A DNA stretch of 52,350 nt from Syntrophus aciditrophicus (GTDB taxonomy: Bacteria > Desulfobacterota > Syntrophia > Syntrophales > UBA5619), in contig DYTH01000004.1 of the NCBI GenBank assembly GCA_020726025.1, positions 1 through 52,350 on the forward strand, in the 5' to 3' direction. This document shows, piece after piece, positions 24,255 through 32,868 of this stretch; the stretch's first letter is position 1, and every line of letters starts with the position of its first letter. The notes beneath the pieces are model-generated. The model had not been told where the DNA came from and ran no database searches. It saw nothing but the letters and a program-made list of their open reading frames with translations. The position numbers and the translations under genes were made by a program.

Positions 24255-26882
24255 CTAATCAAACTTGAATGTAAACTCCCCGCCGTCATCCACATCGAGA
24301 TGGACATTCGTCGGCATGCCGCCTTCGGTGATATGGGAAAGTATAGTCATAGAGAGCCGTGGGAGGACGTTTCCGTTCAGGATGTACTCGATATTCCTCG
24401 CCCCCGTTTCGACCTCGGTGCACCTCTCGGTGATCCGGTCCACGACCGCTGGGGCATAACTCATCGCCATCCGGTTATTTTCCTGAAGCATACGCTGGAT
24501 TTTTCCCATTTTCAGTTCAACGACAAGACGCATCGCTTCGGCATTCAGGCTGTAAAAGGGAACAACATTCATCCGGGCAAGCAGCGCCGGTTTGAAATGG
24601 GCGGAGAGAATCGGACGAACCGCGCCCAAAACCGTTTCCAGCGCGGGAGGTTCATCTCCCGCAGTCATCTCCTGAATGACATCGGAGGCAAGGTTGCTTG
24701 TCAGAATCATGATCGTGTTCTTGAAACTGATCTCCTTCCCCTCGCCGTCGGTCAGAGTCCCCTTGTCGAATACCTGGTAGAAGAGATTCATCACGTCCAA
24801 ATGGGCCTTTTCGACCTCGTCGAGCAGCACCACCGAATAGGGCTTCTGCCGGACCGCCTCGGTCAGCATCCCCCCTTCGCCGTAGCCGACATATCCGGGA
24901 GGGGAGCCGATCAGGCGGCTTAACGTGTGGGCCTCCTGAAACTCGCTCATGTTTATCGTCACGGTATGCCGCTCGCTCCCGAAGAGGATGTCCGCCAGCG
25001 CAAGCCCTGATTCCGTCTTTCCCGTGCCGCTCGGACCGGCGAGCAGAAACACGCCGAGTGGCTGGTTGGGATTTTTGATTCCCGATTTGGCGGCCCGGAT
25101 CACCTCGGCCACCACCGCCAGCGCTTGATCCTGCCCCTTGATGCGCTCCTTCAGGCGTTCCTCAAGATTAAGGATCGTCCGCGCCTCGTCCTTGAGCACC
25201 TTGCCAAGCGGAATCCCTGTCCAGTCCGAAACCACCTGGGCGACCACATCCGGATTGACCTCGATCTGAATCAGCGGATGGTCTTTCTGGATGGCGGCAA
25301 GGGCCTGTTCCGCCTCGGCCATTTTTGCTTCTACCGATTCTTTCGTTTCCCCCGCTTTTTCGAGGAACCGGTAGCGCTCCTCCCGTATCTTGACAACCTC
25401 GGCCGCCGCTTCTTTTTCCCTGCGCCAGCTTTCCTCAAGTTTGTCGGCCTCAGCCGCGGCAATCTTTCTTTTCTCTATAAGGCCTTGGTACTTTTCGTCG
25501 TCAATTGTTGCTCCGCCGACGCGGTCGCGGTCTATCGCCTTGATCTCCCTGTCCAGGGCCTGAATCGTCCGCTGCTTGTCCTCCAGCGCCGCCGGTTTCG
25601 CGCTCAGGTTAACCTTCACGCGGGCGCAGCTCGTATCGAGAAGGTCTATCGCCTTGTCGGGAAGAAACCGGCCGGTTATGTAGCGGTCGGACAAAACCGC
25701 CGCCGCCTCGACGGCGTCGTCCCTGACGATGACGTTGTGGTCCTTTTCATAATTTGCCTTCAACCCGCGCAGCATGATCTTTGTCGTCTCGACGGAGGGC
25801 TCGTCGAGTTTGACGAGCTGGAAACGACGGGCCATTGCGGGGTCCTTTTCAAAATATTTTTTGTATTCCGTCCAGGTGGTCGCCGCCACCGTCCGCAATT
25901 CTCCCCGCGCCAAAGCCGGCTTGAGCAGATTCGCCGCGTCCGACCCTCCGGAAGGGCCGCCCGCGCCGATCAGGGTATGGGCCTCGTCAATAAAAAGTAT
26001 TATTGGGGTTTCCGAGGCCTTTATCTCATTGATAACCCCTTTGAGACGGTTCTCAAATTCTCCCTTGACCCCGGCCCCCGCTTCGAGAAGACCCATGTCG
26101 AGACCGAGGAGTTTTACATCTTTGAGCATGTCTGGAATATCGCCCTCAACGATTCTGAGGGCCAGACCCTCGACCACGGCGGTCTTGCCGACGCCCGGCT
26201 CGCCGACGCAGATGGGGTTGTTCTTGCGCCTGCGGGCGAGGATGTCTATCATCTGGCGTATCTCATTATCCCGTCCGAACACCGGGTCAATCCCGCCTGT
26301 CCGCGCCCTTTCGGTAAAATCGGCGCAGAAACGGGCAAGCGCTCCCCCTTCGGTTTTTCCCGGCGCCTGCTCGCCCTTTGCGCCCACGCCGGCGCCCACC
26401 GCGCTTTTTTCCATCGAAGGCTGCGTCAGGCTCCAAAACTCGTTTATCAGCGCCTCCCGGCCTATCTTCATGATAAGATCGGCATAGCGCCCCATCGAAA
26501 AAAACGTCGGCTTGTTCAAAAAAGACAGCAGAACAGCGCCGGAGCGGATTTTTGTCTCTCCAAGGTCAATAGAGGAGACAAGCCATGCGTCCTGAAGCAG
26601 CTCCATCACGAGCGGAGAGAATACCGGTTTGGCCGCATTGCCTGTCTTGAACTCTTCGAGTGTTTCCTCCAGCGCCTTTTGCACCCTCCCGACATCGAGG
26701 TCAAAACGGCGGAAAATCAACGGGATGTCCGAACGGGGTTCTTCGAGGAGCCTGGCAAGGAGATGCTCGACGGTTATCTCGTAATGGGTGCGGGAAACGC
26801 AGAGCCCCGCAGCATTCTGCAGCGCGCTTGTGCAAAAACCGTTTAAATGGAGAAGCAGCGACTTGATATCAACGGAAACCAT
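24255..26882 (-). CDS. tssH: T6SS sheath-recycling AAA+ ATPase ClpV
   Basis: An 875-residue ClpB-type double AAA+ ATPase that unfolds contracted TssB-TssC sheaths. The Clp N-domain spans about 1-160. The first Walker A is G-E-P-G-V-G-K-T at 227-234 and the first Walker B I-L-F-I-D-E-A-H at 295-302. A helical middle domain covers about 420-530. The second Walker A is G-P-S-G-T-G-K-T at 616-623, with pore loop G-Y-V-G-Y-G-E-G at 663-670 and Walker B V-V-L-L-D-E-V-E-K at 684-692. All motor motifs are intact. The ATG at 26882 follows a GGAAGGGTG. It lies between tssG (27 bases upstream) and vgrG3. Confidence 0.96.
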   Translation of the reverse strand: MVSVDIKSLLLHLNGFCTSALQNAAGLCVSRTHYEITVEHLLARLLEEPRSDIPLIFRRFDLDVGRVQKALEETLEEFKTGNAAKPVFSPLVMELLQDAWLVSSIDLGETKIRSGAVLLSFLNKPTFFSMGRYADLIMKIGREALINEFWSLTQPSMEKSAVGAGVGAKGEQAPGKTEGGALARFCADFTERARTGGIDPVFGRDNEIRQMIDILARRRKNNPICVGEPGVGKTAVVEGLALRIVEGDIPDMLKDVKLLGLDMGLLEAGAGVKGEFENRLKGVINEIKASETPIILFIDEAHTLIGAGGPSGGSDAANLLKPALARGELRTVAATTWTEYKKYFEKDPAMARRFQLVKLDEPSVETTKIMLRGLKANYEKDHNVIVRDDAVEAAAVLSDRYITGRFLPDKAIDLLDTSCARVKVNLSAKPAALEDKQRTIQALDREIKAIDRDRVGGATIDDEKYQGLIEKRKIAAAEADKLEESWRREKEAAAEVVKIREERYRFLEKAGETKESVEAKMAEAEQALAAIQKDHPLIQIEVNPDVVAQVVSDWTGIPLGKVLKDEARTILNLEERLKERIKGQDQALAVVAEVIRAAKSGIKNPNQPLGVFLLAGPSGTGKTESGLALADILFGSERHTVTINMSEFQEAHTLSRLIGSPPGYVGYGEGGMLTEAVRQKPYSVVLLDEVEKAHLDVMNLFYQVFDKGTLTDGEGKEISFKNTIMILTSNLASDVIQEMTAGDEPPALETVLGAVRPILSAHFKPALLARMNVVPFYSLNAEAMRLVVELKMGKIQRMLQENNRMAMSYAPAVVDRITERCTEVETGARNIEYILNGNVLPRLSMTILSHITEGGMPTNVHLDVDDGGEFTFKFD

Positions 26883-26909
26883 ATTTTCACCCTTCCATTA
26901 AATAAAATA

Positions 26910-27935
26910 TCAATTCATGGCTCCGATATCCAGAAGACGCACAGAGGCGTCTTCTGGCGGAAATCCCTCCGAGAAAAGCCAGGTATTCCAGCCAAGCCTG
27001 CACCACTGTTCATCGCCCAGCTTTGTCGTCCCTGTCTCCACTGGTTTCAACATCGCCTCCAGGTCCCAGGACAACGGCTGATCCAGATAAAAACCGATGA
27101 AGGTCTTCAATTCATGAAATGCGGGTTTATCGGGCAGGTAGAGGTTGAACTTTTCGATGTCAAGCGGGCCGACAGTGATTCTGAACTTACCGAGGAGGTC
27201 GGAAATTTCGTTTCCCAGGCAGGCATCCTTTCCCAGCGTATTTCCTGACAGACCCAGAACAAACCGCTGCTCCCGGGGAATTTTCACCGTCCTTTCAACG
27301 CACTGTACAACCCGGAGGGACTCTTCATCGAGAACGTCGGCCAGAAGCGACTGCAATCCGGCGGCGCTGCGGGGCAACTGCGTCATCAGCCCCGCGTAAC
27401 GGAGTTTCCCGTAATGATTTTCGACACCCTCGCGCAACCTTTCCCCGCCGAGACCGATCAGACAGTACAGCCTCTCCAGGACATCTTGATTCTGCTCCTC
27501 AATAAGGTTGAAGAATAACCGGCGCGAAGCCCATGCCTGGAAGTACAGGCTGTAAAGACGGGAGTTGAAAACATCCAGAAAATCCCTGCTTATGGTCTGC
27601 TCTTGCGATTGTTCCTCAAACAGGTCTTCGGTATAAAACGCCGGAAGGGGCGAAGAGGCGCCGTACAAGCCGAGGAATGTCGCAGTAATCAAAAAATGTT
27701 CCGGCGCATCCGGGGTTTCCTCAATGGAAATTACATCCGTTTCAGGAAAGGCAAAAGACAAATCGGGCCGGACCCTGATTTGTTTGAGCACATCGTGTTC
27801 CGGTGTGTCAGGGTTCATCTTTTTACGGAGAAGGAAGCGCAGGTAGCGATACGCCTGAATAAAGGTGTAGCGCCGTCCCTCTTCGAGCAATCGTTTTTTT
27901 AAAGCAGGGGTCTGCTCCCCATCCGTGCCGGCCAT
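26910..27935 (-). CDS. tssG: T6SS baseplate subunit TssG
   Basis: A 341-residue TssG (ImpH/VasB family) baseplate wedge protein. Family features seen are the N-terminal L-L-E-E-G-R-R-Y-T-F-I-Q-A-Y-R, then I-R-V-R-P-D-L-S-F-A-F-P, and F-L-G-L-Y-G-A-S-S-P-L-P-A-F-Y-T-E near residues 88-104. L-R-Y-A-G-L-M-T follows, and the C-terminal L-G-x-x-x-W-C-R-L-G-W-N-T-W-L closes the domain. It overlaps the 3' end of tssF by 37 bases, and GGGGAGA precedes its ATG, so the two partners, which bind each other in the wedge, are translated together. Confidence 0.93.
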   Translation of the reverse strand: MAGTDGEQTPALKKRLLEEGRRYTFIQAYRYLRFLLRKKMNPDTPEHDVLKQIRVRPDLSFAFPETDVISIEETPDAPEHFLITATFLGLYGASSPLPAFYTEDLFEEQSQEQTISRDFLDVFNSRLYSLYFQAWASRRLFFNLIEEQNQDVLERLYCLIGLGGERLREGVENHYGKLRYAGLMTQLPRSAAGLQSLLADVLDEESLRVVQCVERTVKIPREQRFVLGLSGNTLGKDACLGNEISDLLGKFRITVGPLDIEKFNLYLPDKPAFHELKTFIGFYLDQPLSWDLEAMLKPVETGTTKLGDEQWCRLGWNTWLFSEGFPPEDASVRLLDIGAMN

Positions 27936-29632
27936 GTGAATGTCTCCCCGGTTAAAGTGTCTTTAAGCCGGAATTGCGTGAAGGTGTTCATGCTGCTGTA
28001 AATGCCGAAAAAAATGTCCATCATTGCTCCGAACAGATAGAAGTCTCCCGTCCCGGCAAAATTATCCTGACGGGAGGTCATCTTGATACTCTGCCCTCTG
28101 ACCACCATTCCCCGCATCAGGCGGTCGGCAGGCTTGACCTGCAATTCGCTGACGCTGTCTATTCTCTTGAGAGAGGCGGCGACTGCCGCCCTGTCCCGCC
28201 TTTCTGGATACGTGTACAATCGCAGCAGCTCCTTGATATTTTCAGGATTGGCGATATTCAGATAATTCAACGACAGATGGGAGAGAAATTTCCACAACAG
28301 GTTCTCGCCCAGGGGGGGATCTATCGGCGAGGTCGGCGCAATGACATTCCTGAACGTCAAAAGTTGGGGCGAATCGGAGGTAGGCACGGAAATGTCGCCG
28401 ATACCGAGACGCTCGGGCAGCTCGCCGTTGGAACAGGTCATCGTTACGGAGATTGTTTCCTTCTGGGGCTCGGGGGCAAAAGAGGGGTAGGTAAGCGAAA
28501 GATAAATCTCCGGTCTGTCATCAACGGGCGATCGCATGTAATTGACCTGATAGACAGGGCGATCGCCGTCTTTGTGCTGGAAACGCTCCAGAGAAACGTA
28601 ATCCTTTCTTTCGAGGCTTCCCTGGAGATAACCGGTGACGCTGTCGATCGAATATATCCGGTAATGATTCTTATCCATGCCGGCGGGCCGGACGCGGATT
28701 TTTTCGAGACGGTGATCGAAGAAAAAGGGATCCGCCTCATGGGGAAAAAGATTTACAACGGGCGTTCCAAACAGCGAAAAAAGGCCCGGATTAATCTTTG
28801 GCATGGCGCTCGGCGGCGGCATCAGCTCGAAGATGATTTCAAATTTCTTGCCATTGCCCCGGTTTTGCCAGTTGTCCCAGCCATGCAGCTCGAAAAACAG
28901 AAACTTACGGGGCAAAACAAAATATTCCTGGAGGAGCTGGTAGCCGGAGAAGGACAACGAAGGGAAAGAAAACATGCTGTTTCCGGTGTCAAATCCAACC
29001 GGGATCAACGCCTCTTTCGGCAGTGTACAGGAGGCGCCACCTTCAGAAGGTTTAATGACGATCTGCCGCAGGTATCTTGAAAGCGCCATAAAAAGATCGG
29101 TAGCCTCTCTGTAGTCGCCGGTCAGACAAAAGGAAAGCTTCTCCGGATGCCATGCGGAAAGATCGGGGCCGGTCGTCTCCAGAACAATGCGTATCGCATC
29201 TGTTTTGCCGACCTGCCGGACAGTCTCGGCGGAAATGATGTTCAGAGGATGGACGTCAAGCTCAAAACAGGTACGAAAGACGCACGAGGCGCCGTCCATC
29301 GGAACCGACCCGAGGCTCGTTCCTTTAGGAACCCTGATGGTTTCCATCATTCCCGGTTTCGGAGCAAAAACAACAATCGAACACGACGGGATAGGCCTGA
29401 TGTAATGGGGAAAAATTATGTTTGTCAGGCTGTGGACGATCTCCGGAAAGTCATCTTCCAGTTTCTGATGCAAGAGTCCGGTGAGAAAAGCGACCCCTTC
29501 GAGCAGTCTCTCCACATCGGGATCGGAGGTCGGACCGCTCAGCAGAGGCGCGACGGACGGATGCTCTCTGGAAAACTCCACCGCGAGTTCCCGTAGATTC
29601 TGCAATTCCTGCTGATAGTGTTTGTTGAACAT
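27899..29632 (-). CDS. tssF: T6SS baseplate subunit TssF
   Basis: A 577-residue TssF (ImpG/VasA family). It has the family start F-N-K-H-Y-Q-Q-E-L-Q-N-L-R, then P-D-V-E-R-L-L-E-G-V-A-F-L and F-P-H-Y-I-R-P-I-P-S near residues 95-105. The middle reads L-I-P-V-G-F and later F-G-T-P-V-V-N-L-F-P, and G-E-N-L-L-W-K-F-L-S-H-L-S-L-N-Y comes near the C-terminus. Two TssF with one TssG form the wedge around the VgrG hub. Length is normal for the family. It is 15 bases downstream of tssE and overlaps tssG. Confidence 0.95.
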   Translation of the reverse strand: MFNKHYQQELQNLRELAVEFSREHPSVAPLLSGPTSDPDVERLLEGVAFLTGLLHQKLEDDFPEIVHSLTNIIFPHYIRPIPSCSIVVFAPKPGMMETIRVPKGTSLGSVPMDGASCVFRTCFELDVHPLNIISAETVRQVGKTDAIRIVLETTGPDLSAWHPEKLSFCLTGDYREATDLFMALSRYLRQIVIKPSEGGASCTLPKEALIPVGFDTGNSMFSFPSLSFSGYQLLQEYFVLPRKFLFFELHGWDNWQNRGNGKKFEIIFELMPPPSAMPKINPGLFSLFGTPVVNLFPHEADPFFFDHRLEKIRVRPAGMDKNHYRIYSIDSVTGYLQGSLERKDYVSLERFQHKDGDRPVYQVNYMRSPVDDRPEIYLSLTYPSFAPEPQKETISVTMTCSNGELPERLGIGDISVPTSDSPQLLTFRNVIAPTSPIDPPLGENLLWKFLSHLSLNYLNIANPENIKELLRLYTYPERRDRAAVAASLKRIDSVSELQVKPADRLMRGMVVRGQSIKMTSRQDNFAGTGDFYLFGAMMDIFFGIYSSMNTFTQFRLKDTLTGETFTWPARMGSRPLL

Positions 29633-29647
29633 TGGTGCAATCCGTGA

Positions 29648-30097
29648 TTAACTGTCTATGCGAACCTTTCCTTCGGTCGTCACGACGGTTTCAACCCCTA
29701 TCGGAACAGTTCTATCCCTGTTCAGAGGGTCAATCATCTGCGCTTCAAGCCTGAAGCGCAGGCTGTGCATATCACCCGGCGTCGGATCAAAATGAATACG
29801 AACCCCATGCAGACGGGGTTCGTATTTCCGTATCATACCGGCGATGATTTGTTCCATCTCCGCGGCCGTTTTTGATAAATCATCCACGGGAAAATTGGTA
29901 AAATCCGGCATCCCGTAATCGTCGGCAATCAGCACGCTTCCCTGCCGCGTGTTGAGCATGTTGCGGAGGTTCCTGATTACGGAACGGAGGCCCCCCGAAA
30001 CATCCCTTACGCCTCGTTGCGCGGTTCCTCTCTCCAGACACCGTATTTTCTCCAACAGACTCTCTTCATCCATAAAAGAACCAGAATAACCCCCCAT
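29648..30097 (-). CDS. tssE: T6SS baseplate subunit TssE (gp25-like)
   Basis: A 149-residue protein of the phage T4 gp25 type. It contains R-N-L-R-N-M-L-N-T-R-Q-G-S-V-L-I-A-D-D-Y-G-M-P-D (split here as family motifs N-M-L-N-T-R and Y-G-M-P-D) and the C-terminal Y-E-P-R-L-H-G-V-R-I. TssE joins the baseplate to the sheath and starts sheath polymerisation. Two starts are possible: the ATG at 30097 and a Met nine codons in (30073). Neither has a clear ribosome site. The 85-base gap to hcp contains no gene. Confidence 0.93.
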   Translation of the reverse strand: MGGYSGSFMDEESLLEKIRCLERGTAQRGVRDVSGGLRSVIRNLRNMLNTRQGSVLIADDYGMPDFTNFPVDDLSKTAAEMEQIIAGMIRKYEPRLHGVRIHFDPTPGDMHSLRFRLEAQMIDPLNRDRTVPIGVETVVTTEGKVRIDS

Positions 30098-30182
30098 GCC
30101 GGGGGCAATAACAAGCGCACCGAACGATGAAAATCGGCTTCAAAGTCGCTGGAACCCGCAAGAATACTGCAACGTAACGCTA

Positions 30183-30662
30183 TTACACCTTTCCCCAGGA
30201 ATCCTGGGCCTCGATGCCATCGGTCACGTATGTCCAGATAATGGCCGAATAAGTGAAGGAAAAATCATTCATGTGCCTGTATGGTTTGTTCTCTTCGATG
30301 AATGTAGGGGGAAACCACTCCCTCGCGTTCACGACGATGGCCTCCTTGAGTTTTATCGTAAAATATTTCTCTTCCTGACCCTTCTCATTGATCCAGTACA
30401 TGTCTATCTCCACATCCATCCGCTCCCCGGATGTGCAGGCCTGAAAGATTTTCGGGGTGTACTTGCCCATATGGGTGGTTACGGTGAGCGGCTTATGGAT
30501 CCGCTGGCCGGTTGGAAGCCCCGTATGGGTATCCCGGGGAATCTCTACATTGTGATCCATGCTGTAGCACGTGATCATCTTTTCGCGATCCTTTTGTGTG
30601 CAGTCGCCCTCAATACTCCCCTGGTTTTTTGCAAAGATTTTCAAGTAAATTGTCATTGCCAT
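30183..30662 (-). CDS. hcp: T6SS tube protein Hcp
   Basis: A 159-residue Hcp (TssD). It opens A-M-T-I-Y-L-K-I, has G-Q-R-I-H-K-P-L-T-V-T-T and the core strand K-Y-T-P-K-I-F-Q-A-C-T-S-G-E, and ends with the usual Y-S-A-I-I-W-T-Y near the C-terminus. Hcp hexamers stack into the tube that is propelled by the sheath and may carry small effectors in its lumen. There is no extra C-terminal toxin domain. Its AAAGGAG ribosome site is the strongest of the neighbourhood, in keeping with a high-copy structural part. Confidence 0.95.
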   Translation of the reverse strand: MAMTIYLKIFAKNQGSIEGDCTQKDREKMITCYSMDHNVEIPRDTHTGLPTGQRIHKPLTVTTHMGKYTPKIFQACTSGERMDVEIDMYWINEKGQEEKYFTIKLKEAIVVNAREWFPPTFIEENKPYRHMNDFSFTYSAIIWTYVTDGIEAQDSWGKV

Positions 30663-30777
30663 GGCGCTTTTCTCCTTTCATGAAAAAGCTGGTTCGTTCC
30701 ATCAACATAATCCTGCCGCACGACATTAAATGCCCATATTTTTAAAAAGCGATGAGTGTTTCCCTGTTTGTTTCCGC

Positions 30778-32262
30778 TTACTTCTTGTCCAGCTTGCCGG
30801 CAAGGGAAAGGGTAAAGGACGCGCCCATGTATTTGAAGTGGGGCTGCACCTGCAGCGAAACACGATACCAGCCCGGATCCCCTTCCACATCGGAAACCGT
30901 TATTTCCGCCTTTCTCAACGGGCGGCGGTTTCTCACCGCGGGAGACGGGTTGTCCATATCCGCGACATACTGGCGTATCCAGTTGTTCAGCTCCGTTTCC
31001 AGATCGCCCCGTTCCTTCCAGGTGCCGATGTTCTCCCGCTGGATAACCTTTATATAGTGGGCAAGACGGGCAATCACAAAATTATAGGGGAGCTGGGTGC
31101 CCAGCTTGTAGTTTGTCTCCGCCTGCTTCCCTTCGGGGGTGTTCGGAAAAGTCTTCGGTTTCTGAACGGAATTTGCCGAAAAGAAGGCCGCGTTGTCGCT
31201 TCCCTTACGCATCGTAAGCGCAATGAAGCCTTCCTCGGCCAGTTCAAATTCCCGGTGCTCAGAAATCAGGATCTCCGTCGGAATCTTGGTCTGGAGATCT
31301 CCCATTGCTTCGTACTGATATACGGGAAGATCATCCACGGCGCCTCCTCCCTGGGGCCCGATGACGTTGGCGGCCCACCGGTACTTGGCAAAGCTGTCGC
31401 TGACACGGGAAGCAAAGGCAAACGCCGCGTTCCCCCAGAGGAAACCCCCATTCCCCCCGGAGACGTCCTCCTGGTAAACAAAGCTTTTTGCCGGCTGGGA
31501 ATCCGGTCCATAAGGCAATCGCAGCAGAAAATGGGGGACGGTCAGCCCGACATTCCGGGAATCCTCCGACTCCCGGAATGACTGCCATTTGGTGTACTGC
31601 GGCATCTCGAAAATAGCCTTCAGATCCTTCAGGTTGGGAAGCCCTGAAAAATCATCCAGACCAAAAAAGGAAGAACCAGCCGCAGCAATAAACGGGGCAT
31701 GGGACATATTCGCCACGGCGGATACGTACTGGAGAAGACGTATGTCCTGTGCGCCCGCAGTGAACTCATAATTGCCGACCATCAGACCGTATGGTTTTCC
31801 TCCGAACTGTCCATACTCGCTCGTATAGGCGAGCTTGTAAAGCCCGGACTTGGTGATTTCCGGCGCGTCCGAGAAATCGTCCAGCAAATCATCCTTGTTG
31901 GCGTTGAGCAGCTCTATCTTGATGTTTTCCCTGAAATCCGTTTTATCAACGAGATACTTCGCGGACCGCCATGCCGATTCCAGCTTCTGAAATGTATCAT
32001 TGTGGAGGATCGCGTCCATCTGCGCGCTCAGTTTCTGATCCAGCCCGGCGATCATCTCGTCCACGGCGGCCTGGGTCACCCGCAGTTCCTTTCCCGGCTT
32101 AAGAAGTTCATCTATGAATGCCTGAACGCCCTGCCTGGTAATTGCATACCCTTCGTCCGCAGGTTTCATCCGGGTTGCCTGGACTATCTCATCGAGAAGG
32201 GAACCCCCTTCGGCCGCCTCCGGCGCCTTAGCCTCTTGAGCCTTTTTTTCTTCTTCTGCCAT
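30778..32262 (-). CDS. tssC: T6SS sheath large subunit TssC
   Basis: A 494-residue TssC (VipB). Family motifs: L-R-L-L-Q-Y-V-S-A-V-A-N-M-S-H-A-P-F-I for the sheath core (about 180-205), F-R-E-S-E-D-S-R-N-V-G-L-T-V-P-H-F-L-L-R-L-P-Y-G, a W-G-N-A-A-F-A-F segment, and Y-I-K-V-I-Q-R-E-N-I-G near the C-terminal handshake region. The ATG at 32262 is preferred to a TTG ten codons earlier because AGGAGG lies directly in front. With TssB it forms the contractile sheath. ClpV acts on the sheath after contraction. Confidence 0.96.
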   Translation of the reverse strand: MAEEEKKAQEAKAPEAAEGGSLLDEIVQATRMKPADEGYAITRQGVQAFIDELLKPGKELRVTQAAVDEMIAGLDQKLSAQMDAILHNDTFQKLESAWRSAKYLVDKTDFRENIKIELLNANKDDLLDDFSDAPEITKSGLYKLAYTSEYGQFGGKPYGLMVGNYEFTAGAQDIRLLQYVSAVANMSHAPFIAAAGSSFFGLDDFSGLPNLKDLKAIFEMPQYTKWQSFRESEDSRNVGLTVPHFLLRLPYGPDSQPAKSFVYQEDVSGGNGGFLWGNAAFAFASRVSDSFAKYRWAANVIGPQGGGAVDDLPVYQYEAMGDLQTKIPTEILISEHREFELAEEGFIALTMRKGSDNAAFFSANSVQKPKTFPNTPEGKQAETNYKLGTQLPYNFVIARLAHYIKVIQRENIGTWKERGDLETELNNWIRQYVADMDNPSPAVRNRRPLRKAEITVSDVEGDPGWYRVSLQVQPHFKYMGASFTLSLAGKLDKK

Positions 32263-32278
32263 ATCTCCCCCCTCCTTG

Positions 32279-32761
32279 CTATTCAATGCCAAGTTCTTTC
32301 AACAACCGGCTTTTTGTTCCCTCATCCGTTACAAGCGTCTGAATCTTCTTGCGGAATTCCGGAATGTTCCCCAAAGGGCCTTTCAGCGCCTTGAGTGCAT
32401 CCCGCAGTTCCATGAGCTTTTTCAACTCGGGCACCTTTTCCACAATCGCGTCGGGATCAAAATCCTTGATCCTCTTGAAATCCAGATTTATACTGAGCTG
32501 CGCATCGGGATCGTCCGCAAGCCGGTTGGGAACAACGGCCTGCATCTTTACATTGGACGCGCCCAGCACTTCATCGAAATTATCCTTGTCTATATTTACG
32601 GGGGCGCGGTCTTCAACAGGCCGGTCATCCTTGCTCTGCGTAAAATCGCCCATGACAAGGATCTTCAGGGGAAGTTCCACCTCTTCTTTCGCATCGCCCG
32701 TAGCTGGTCGATACACAATATTAACCCTTTCTTTCGGTGCAACTGAAGCCTCTTTCGCCAT
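32279..32761 (-). CDS. tssB: T6SS sheath small subunit TssB
   Basis: A 160-residue TssB (VipA) with the family V-N-I-V-Y start, L-P-L-K-I-L-V-M-G-D-F-T near residues 30-41, the R-x-P-V-x-I-D-K-D-N-F strand, and D-F-D-P-D-A-I-V-E-K-V-P-E-L followed by a helix L-R-D-A-L-K-A-L-K-G-P-L-G-N. AGGAGGTG before the ATG is a strong ribosome site. TssC follows after 16 bases. The 107 bases upstream carry a palindromic site and may contain an internal promoter for the sheath-tube part of the locus. Confidence 0.96.
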   Translation of the reverse strand: MAKEASVAPKERVNIVYRPATGDAKEEVELPLKILVMGDFTQSKDDRPVEDRAPVNIDKDNFDEVLGASNVKMQAVVPNRLADDPDAQLSINLDFKRIKDFDPDAIVEKVPELKKLMELRDALKALKGPLGNIPEFRKKIQTLVTDEGTKSRLLKELGIE

Positions 32762-32797
32762 TTTTCACCTCCTGTGATTATTTGTTGTTACACGAAA

Positions 32798-32818
32798 ACC
32801 ATATACCATATTTATGGT
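32798..32818 (-). promoter_or_regulatory. Palindromic site upstream of tssB
   Basis: ACCATAT occurs twice in tandem (32798-32804, 32805-32811). The second copy is part of a perfect palindrome ACCATA-TT-TATGGT (32805-32818) some 45 bases before the tssB start, in one of the few real gaps of the T6SS locus. It could be an operator or part of an internal promoter. No factor can be named from the sequence. Confidence 0.35.
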
Positions 32819-32868
32819 GCGTATCTCTAAATATCTTTTTTCTGATCACCCAAATGTTTAACGGTGGG

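Noticed and set aside
25125-26846. 573-codon plus-strand open frame opposite clpV
   Set aside because: It mirrors the codon bias of clpV, with no recognisable domain and no ribosome site. ClpV motifs on the other strand are complete.
30091-30105. CCCCC/GGGGG hairpin near the tssE start as a terminator
   Set aside because: The stem is very short, lies across the possible start codon and has no T-run.
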